A stretch of DNA of 64,000 bases from Butyricicoccus_A sp963588905 (GTDB taxonomy: Bacteria > Bacillota > Clostridia > Oscillospirales > Butyricicoccaceae), in assembly GCA_963588905.1 (NCBI GenBank), contig CAVAJF010000010.1:62001-126000 (forward strand), in the 5' to 3' direction. Positions 61,703 to 64,000 of the stretch are shown one piece after another. The translations under genes and the position numbers were made by a program. The notes beneath the pieces were generated by a model. The model searched no databases. It had not been told where the DNA came from and saw only the letters and a program-made list of their open reading frames with translations. Numbering within the stretch: the stretch's first letter is position 1; every line of letters starts with the position of its first letter.

Positions 61703-62431
61703 TTATCTCCGTGTTACAACAAAGCGAAAAATATCGCTGCGCAAATAGTCAACCGTGTGCAGTACCGGAATCTCATTTTTATCAAAATATGTTTGTTCGA
61801 TACATAAAACTGTGAGTTTCTCATCCTCACCGCGCAACTGTGCAACGATAGAATCACGATATTGCGGAACCATAATATGTGCAATCGAACGCTCAATCTG
61901 AATATTTTTATCCTGTTTCAAATAAGAAAGCAAACTATCCGGCATATGTGTCGCTTTTAATTCATCCGCCAAATCACTAGGAATATAATTTGCACTATAG
62001 CAAAGCGGCTGACCATCCGCAGTGTATTTCATGCAATGGACAAAAAATACATTGAACCGTCTATCCTGTGATTGCAAATTTAGCGCAGACGCGATTCTTT
62101 TATTTGGCATCATAATTCCCGTATCATAACTGCTATGACCTTCTCGTACACCAGAATGCTCAATCATTCTACGTACCGTGCACAATTGAGTCAAATCCGT
62201 TTCTCTGGCCCCTGAAGGATTGACAATAAACGTTCCTACGCCATGCTTTGAACGAACAATACCCTCCTGCCGCAGACTTTCTAATGCTTTTCTCCATGTA
62301 TCACGGCTGACACCAAGGAGCTGTGCCATATGCATTTCAGCGGGCAGTCGTTCTCCTTCTCTATATTTTCCTTGTCGACACAGCTCCAAAAATTTCTCTT
62401 TGGCCTTTATACATGACGATGCCGGTCTCAT
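61703..62431 (-). CDS. GntR-family (HutC/UTRA type) regulator
   Basis: A 242-residue regulator. The winged helix (about 5-72) has LPAEMHMAQLLGVSRDTWRKALESL; the rest is a UTRA ligand domain, ending IEQTYFDKNEIPVLHTVDYLRSD-like as in other members. ATG 62431 has GGAGG 7 bp ahead and overlaps the stop of the MFS gene by 4 bp. It probably responds to the substrate of that transporter. Confidence 0.9.
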   Translation of the reverse strand: MRPASSCIKAKEKFLELCRQGKYREGERLPAEMHMAQLLGVSRDTWRKALESLRQEGIVRSKHGVGTFIVNPSGARETDLTQLCTVRRMIEHSGVREGHSSYDTGIMMPNKRIASALNLQSQDRRFNVFFVHCMKYTADGQPLCYSANYIPSDLADELKATHMPDSLLSYLKQDKNIQIERSIAHIMVPQYRDSIVAQLRGEDEKLTVLCIEQTYFDKNEIPVLHTVDYLRSDIFRFVVTRR

Positions 62432-63618
62432 ATTTCCGCCTCCTCTATGCGTTTGGAAGTATGATATTGCTTGCTTTTGCAATACATCACATTGCGCACG
62501 GCAAGCAAAATCATTAAGAACACAAGAACATACAGCGCTCCCATGCCGATATGAATATCAAATTTCTGCGCTAACGCGCCGATCAACGCAAGAACGGCAA
62601 TCGATACGGCGCCCGGCAGCACAATAAACATACCCATACACAGCGGATACCGCTTCATCAATGTACCGCTGTTTCCCATTGCCGTTCCGTAAAGTCCTGC
62701 CATAAATAATCCTGTTCCAATCGTTCCCATTCCAACCAAAAGCATATGATGTCCAAAAAGCAGCATGGTAAAGCAAATTGCCGTACCAATCACCATGACA
62801 GGAATCATCTGATATGGAAGAAAATGGCGAGAAATCTGCGCCGTCAGCATCCGCCCCGCAAACAATGCAATCCAAAGCGAGGTGGCTAAAATCTGTGCTG
62901 CGGATTCAGAAACAATACCCGCATCCACAAAAAAGGTGACCAGCCATCCCATGATTGATGCTTCAAATGCCACATATGTAGACATGAGCAGTGCGCATAT
63001 CCAAAATAATTCTTCCTTCAGAAATCCATAATCTGGGCGTACTTTTTCTTTTTCGATATATGCATCGCTTCCAATCGGCACCGCTACAGCATGAATTGTT
63101 TGTACCGCACCAAAGGCAACGACAATCATCAGTGCGCTTCTCCATGAAGTGCCGCATACCATAACAATTAGCGGGGCGACACAAGCGCCAACGGCAAAAA
63201 ACGCCTGCATAAAATTCAACGATCCGGTATTGCCATGCGATAAGTTGGACACAAATTGACTCGTAAAATTTGAATCTCCGCCTTTTCCGAATCCTGTCAT
63301 AAGCATCGCCAAAATCAGTAAAATAGGATTTGATGTCACCATCGTAACGATCAGTCCGAGAAATACCAAAGCTCCCAAGAATACATAGGTCTGACGGACT
63401 CCCAATCGACTGGGAAGATAACCGACAACAGCTCCCATCAGCAGAAAACCTGCCGACTGCACAGACAACAGAATACCACTAATTTGATAATCCAACTGAT
63501 ATTCTGCTGAAATCATCGGCAAGACCGATCCGATAACCGTTAAAGCGATGCCCAATCCAAGCTGATTGAGACAGGTGTTGACATATAAACCACGATTTTC
63601 TTTTTTTATTGATTTCAT
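62428..63618 (-). CDS. Major facilitator superfamily transporter
   Basis: A 396-residue membrane protein with about twelve segments. The N-half has VVGYLPSRLGVRQTYVFLG (the loop 2-3 motif A region) and GFGKGGDSNFTSQF. It resembles sugar or carboxylate MFS carriers, but the substrate is unknown. It leads a two-gene operon with the GntR regulator; a LysR gene diverges from it. AAAGGAG supports the start. Confidence 0.88.
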   Translation of the reverse strand: MKSIKKENRGLYVNTCLNQLGLGIALTVIGSVLPMISAEYQLDYQISGILLSVQSAGFLLMGAVVGYLPSRLGVRQTYVFLGALVFLGLIVTMVTSNPILLILAMLMTGFGKGGDSNFTSQFVSNLSHGNTGSLNFMQAFFAVGACVAPLIVMVCGTSWRSALMIVVAFGAVQTIHAVAVPIGSDAYIEKEKVRPDYGFLKEELFWICALLMSTYVAFEASIMGWLVTFFVDAGIVSESAAQILATSLWIALFAGRMLTAQISRHFLPYQMIPVMVIGTAICFTMLLFGHHMLLVGMGTIGTGLFMAGLYGTAMGNSGTLMKRYPLCMGMFIVLPGAVSIAVLALIGALAQKFDIHIGMGALYVLVFLMILLAVRNVMYCKSKQYHTSKRIEEAEI

Positions 63619-63641
63619 GAGGAATCTCTCCTTTCGAGGTT

Positions 63642-63670
63642 ATTATAGATTCCAGTCATAAAAATATCAA
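63642..63670 (-). promoter_or_regulatory. SigA promoter of the MFS-GntR operon
   Basis: TTGATA (63665-63670) and TATAAT (63642-63647), 17-bp spacer, minus strand. Confidence 0.75.
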
Positions 63671-63692
63671 ATACCTATTTTATTTTTATAAT

Positions 63693-63730
63693 ATGCTTTA
63701 TAAGCATGTTATGATCTGATATACTATAAT
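63693..63730 (+). promoter_or_regulatory. LysR-type palindrome and lysR -10
   Basis: ATGCTT-TAT-AAGCAT (63693-63707) is a perfect inverted repeat midway between the divergent genes, as LysR sites often are. TATAAT (63725-63730) would be the -10 of the LysR gene; its -35 is poor. Confidence 0.6.
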
Positions 63731-63751
63731 ACGAACAGGAGGTTATATACC

Positions 63752-64000
63752 ATGGAAATCCGAGTACTGCGCTATTTCTTAACAGTTGCCAGAGAAGAAA
63801 ATATTTCACGCGCTGCGGAGCAGCTTCACATCACACAGCCTACACTTTCCCGTCAATTGATGGATTTGGAACGAGAATTACATACTAAGCTGTTTCACAG
63901 AAGCCGCAGCCGACACAGTATTACACTGACAAGAGACGGATACCGATTCCGACAGCGTGCAGAAGAAATCGTAGCTCTCGCAGACAAAACGACTGCCGAA
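63752..64000 (+). CDS. LysR-family regulator, cut by the window end
   Basis: Only the first 83 codons are here. They encode the LysR helix-turn-helix: MEIRVLRYFLTVAREE, then ISRAAEQLHITQPTLSRQL and LFHRSRSRHSITLTRDG. ACAGGAGG supports the start. The divergent position suggests control of the MFS-GntR operon; the ligand domain lies outside the window. Confidence 0.92.
   Translation, partial: MEIRVLRYFLTVAREENISRAAEQLHITQPTLSRQLMDLERELHTKLFHRSRSRHSITLTRDGYRFRQRAEEIVALADKTTAE

Noticed and set aside
1..64000. CRISPR arrays, tRNA or rRNA genes, insertion sequences and prophage genes
   Set aside because: No regularly spaced repeats, cloverleaf structures, transposase motifs or phage structural genes were seen by eye.

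Overview
The window reads as chromosome from an anaerobic, Gram-positive Clostridia-type gut bacterium, probably Oscillospiraceae or Butyricicoccaceae-like; the genus is an inference. The support is strong AGGAGG ribosome sites, SigA promoters close to TTGACA/TATAAT, anaerobic enzymes (pyruvate formate-lyase, formate-THF ligase, a 2-hydroxyacyl-CoA dehydratase-type iron-sulfur pair), an SLH-anchored surface protein, and several families common in Firmicutes (DUF4317, DUF4866, DUF5067, DUF4250). No rRNA, tRNA, CRISPR array or complete mobile element was seen.

Layout. 0.3-2.2 kb: a NACHT NTPase gene broken by a frameshift at its P-loop. 2.2-8.3 kb: an Rrf2 regulator, a DUF5067 lipoprotein, DUF4317, and an operon of an HgdB-like protein, a fused HgdB-like/activase protein and a histidine phosphatase. 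8.4-13.5 kb: RodA-type glycosyltransferase, then fhs-tsaE-tsaB-upp. 13.5-21.6 kb (minus strand): LuxR regulator, PstS-like lipoprotein, WG-repeat protein, polyphosphate kinase 1, and a CitA/CitB-type two-component system. 21.8-28.0 kb: atpBEFHAGDC. 28.1-30.0 kb: a MATE exporter with its MarR regulator. 30.1-38.0 kb: SLH metallophosphatase with an upstream Pho box, ABM protein, FliB-like protein, TraX remnant, DUF4866 and a ThrE-type exporter. 38.0-46.5 kb (minus strand): pflA, pflB behind a ZTP riboswitch, enolase, then pepT, a second ppk1 and a DUF4250 gene. 46.8-49.9 kb: HI0933-type flavoprotein and ftsH. 49.9-54.9 kb: three overlapping M42 aminopeptidase genes, a pseudouridine synthase on a probably leaderless transcript, and a Cof-type HAD phosphatase. 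55.2-59.2 kb: fructose operon fruR-fruK-fruA-HPr. 59.4-64 kb: a lone HisD-family dehydrogenase, an XRE/zinc-ribbon regulator, an MFS-GntR operon and a divergent LysR gene cut by the window end.

Functional links. PFL makes formate and Fhs loads it onto tetrahydrofolate. A ZTP riboswitch, which senses shortage of 10-formyl-THF, precedes pflB, so formate supply appears tied to folate one-carbon demand. A phosphate theme runs through two divergent ppk1 genes, a PstS-like lipoprotein and a surface phosphatase behind a four-unit PhoP-type repeat. Peptide use is represented by pepT and the M42 trio. The fructose operon has its own HPr with His15 but Lys at position 46, which should be blind to HPr kinase.

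The items most worth a second look are the two-gene HgdB/activase operon (possibly a double-cubane-type reductase pair), the Pho box, the ZTP riboswitch, HPr Lys46, the broken NACHT gene, and the orphan HisD homologue with an 11-bp inverted repeat at its promoter.
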